A DNA stretch of 24,846 nt from CAYFXA01 sp964347135 (GTDB lineage Bacteria > Patescibacteriota > Microgenomatia > PFEM01 > JAHIFH01): NCBI GenBank assembly GCA_964347135.1, contig CAYFXA010000014.1, forward strand, positions 1 through 24,846. Direction: 5' to 3'. Positions 24,499-24,846 of the stretch are shown here, piece after piece. Below the pieces are notes generated by a model. It had not been told where the DNA came from. It made no database searches and was given only the letters and a program-made list of their open reading frames with translations. The position numbers were made by a program, and so were the translations under genes. Positions within the stretch are counted from its first letter, which is position 1. The number at the start of each line of letters is the position of its first letter.

Positions 24499-24522
24499 AA
24501 AAAACCCCTCTTTTGGAGGGGT
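24499..24522 (-). terminator. Rho-independent terminator
   Basis: On the minus strand ACCCCTC (24522-24516) pairs with GAGGGGT (24510-24504) across a CAAAA loop, followed by an unbroken run of six T (24504-24499). It is GC-rich and U-tailed, a textbook intrinsic terminator, placed between the structured RNA and the 126-aa gene. Confidence 0.92.
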
Positions 24523-24621
24523 GGTTCTAAAAATCCTTTTAAAAATTCTAAACAAGATACCTACCCCTCCCTGAAAGGGCCTTTTTTGAACTCTTTTTGT
24601 TTGAAAGAGGTAGGTTCATTG
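24499..24621 (-). ncRNA. Structured leader (candidate riboswitch/attenuator) or small RNA, about 120 nt
   Basis: A strong promoter and an intrinsic terminator delimit a transcript of about 120 nt with no plausible coding frame. Its 5' part can fold into a closed domain: outer stem P1 ACCTACC (24615-24609) with GGTAGGT (24565-24559), enclosing hairpin TCTTT/AAAGA (24608-24604 with 24596-24592) and hairpin CCCT/AGGG around 24579-24569. The 3' strand of P1 overlaps GGAGGGGT (24570-24563), which is perfectly complementary, over 8 nt, to the terminator 5' arm ACCCCTCC (24522-24515). The terminator and this antiterminator helix cannot form together, the usual logic of transcription-attenuating riboswitches. 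I could not match it to a known riboswitch class, T-box, 6S or SRP RNA by eye. A stand-alone small RNA is the alternative. Confidence 0.6.
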
Positions 24622-24627
24622 TTTGCC

Positions 24628-24656
24628 TTTATACCATTCGCCTTAACCCTTGTCAA
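24628..24656 (-). promoter_or_regulatory. Near-consensus promoter of the structured RNA
   Basis: Minus-strand TTGACA (24656-24651) and TATAAA (24633-24628) have the ideal 17-bp spacer, with TGG just before the -10 box. It begins 3 nt after the greA stop and is the best-matched promoter in the window together with that of the surface protein. Confidence 0.88.
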
Positions 24657-24659
24657 GGC

Positions 24660-24846
24660 TCAGTCAATCTTTTTGATTGTGTAAACGATTTTGCCTGCAG
24701 GAGCCTCAACCTCGACTTTTTCACCAACCTTTTTGCCCAATAAACTCTGGCCCAAAGGAGATTTATGAGAGATTTTCATTTCCGCGGGGTCGGCTTCCCA
24801 CTCACCAACCAAATGATAGACCAAAGTTTTTCTATCACCCTCAACC
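24660..24846 (-). CDS. greA: Transcription elongation factor GreA, C-terminal part (partial at right edge)
   Basis: GreA rescues backtracked RNA polymerase by stimulating transcript cleavage. The frame is open from the right edge to a TGA at 24662-24660 and encodes 61 complete codons. The sequence VGEWEADPAEMKISHKSPLGQSLLGKKVGE, followed by VEAPAGKIVYTIKKID, is the FKBP-like C-terminal domain of GreA (the SHKSPLGQSLLGK segment is diagnostic). The N-terminal coiled coil lies outside the window. GreB is less likely from this segment, and GreA is the usual bacterial paralogue. Confidence 0.92.
   Translation of the reverse strand, partial: VEGDRKTLVYHLVGEWEADPAEMKISHKSPLGQSLLGKKVGEKVEVEAPAGKIVYTIKKID

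Noticed and set aside
24499..24621. T-box leader controlling lysS
   Set aside because: No Stem I, specifier loop or T-box core (AGGGUGGNACCGCG-like) is seen, and a separate promoter for lysS lies after the terminator.
3080..24846. UGA recoding as in Gracilibacteria or Absconditabacteria
   Set aside because: RF2 is present and several genes (sortase, greA) end at TGA with nothing conserved beyond.

Overview
This window looks like part of the chromosome of a Candidate Phyla Radiation (Patescibacteria) bacterium, most likely of the Microgenomates type; the phylum-level placement is inference. The reasons are the AT-rich sequence, very tight gene packing with 1-8 nt overlaps, a strongly shortened TsaB, a 1466-residue protein of unknown family, and a mostly cytoplasmic housekeeping set mixed with sortase, VanZ-like, lamin-tail and SdrD-B surface proteins. 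TGA is a normal stop here: an RF2 gene is present, and sortase and greA end in TGA.

Region 1 (1-3046, minus): the 5' 989 codons of a very large secreted protein running off the left edge, under a near-consensus promoter. Its visible order is signal peptide, Ser-Pro linker, Ig-like domain, beta-sandwich domain, three cysteine-rich repeats, then SdrD-B/Cna-B-like repeats.

Region 2 (3080-10296, minus): ten packed genes read from a divergent promoter near 10290. In transcription order they are a small membrane-anchored protein, prfB (RF2), another membrane-anchored protein, ftsE, ftsX, a coiled-coil plus M23 peptidoglycan hydrolase, a lamin-tail-domain surface protein, a VanZ-like protein, tsaE, a short tsaB and a sortase. 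FtsEX next to a coiled-coil M23 protein matches the known pairing in which FtsEX controls a division hydrolase. The M23 domain here reads as circularly permuted.

Region 3 (10318-14762, plus): the only forward gene, encoding a 1466-residue soluble, largely helical protein I cannot assign, with a distinct C-terminal domain. An AT-rich hairpin separates it from the convergent gene on its right.

Region 4 (14792-24084, minus): lysS, an HD-domain protein, serS, an ABC exporter and a spermidine-synthase-like protein form a coupled operon. They are followed by secA, with its own -10 box and apparently almost no leader, and by a glycosyltransferase-like gene.

Region 5 (24079-24846, minus): the 3' end of greA; then a strong promoter driving a roughly 120-nt structured RNA that ends in an intrinsic terminator and contains a competing antiterminator strand; then a 126-residue cysteine-containing protein of unknown function just upstream of lysS. 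The RNA could be an unrecognised riboswitch or attenuator, or a stand-alone small RNA.

No tRNA, rRNA, CRISPR array, transposase or phage gene was seen. No gene-free stretch exceeds 300 bases.
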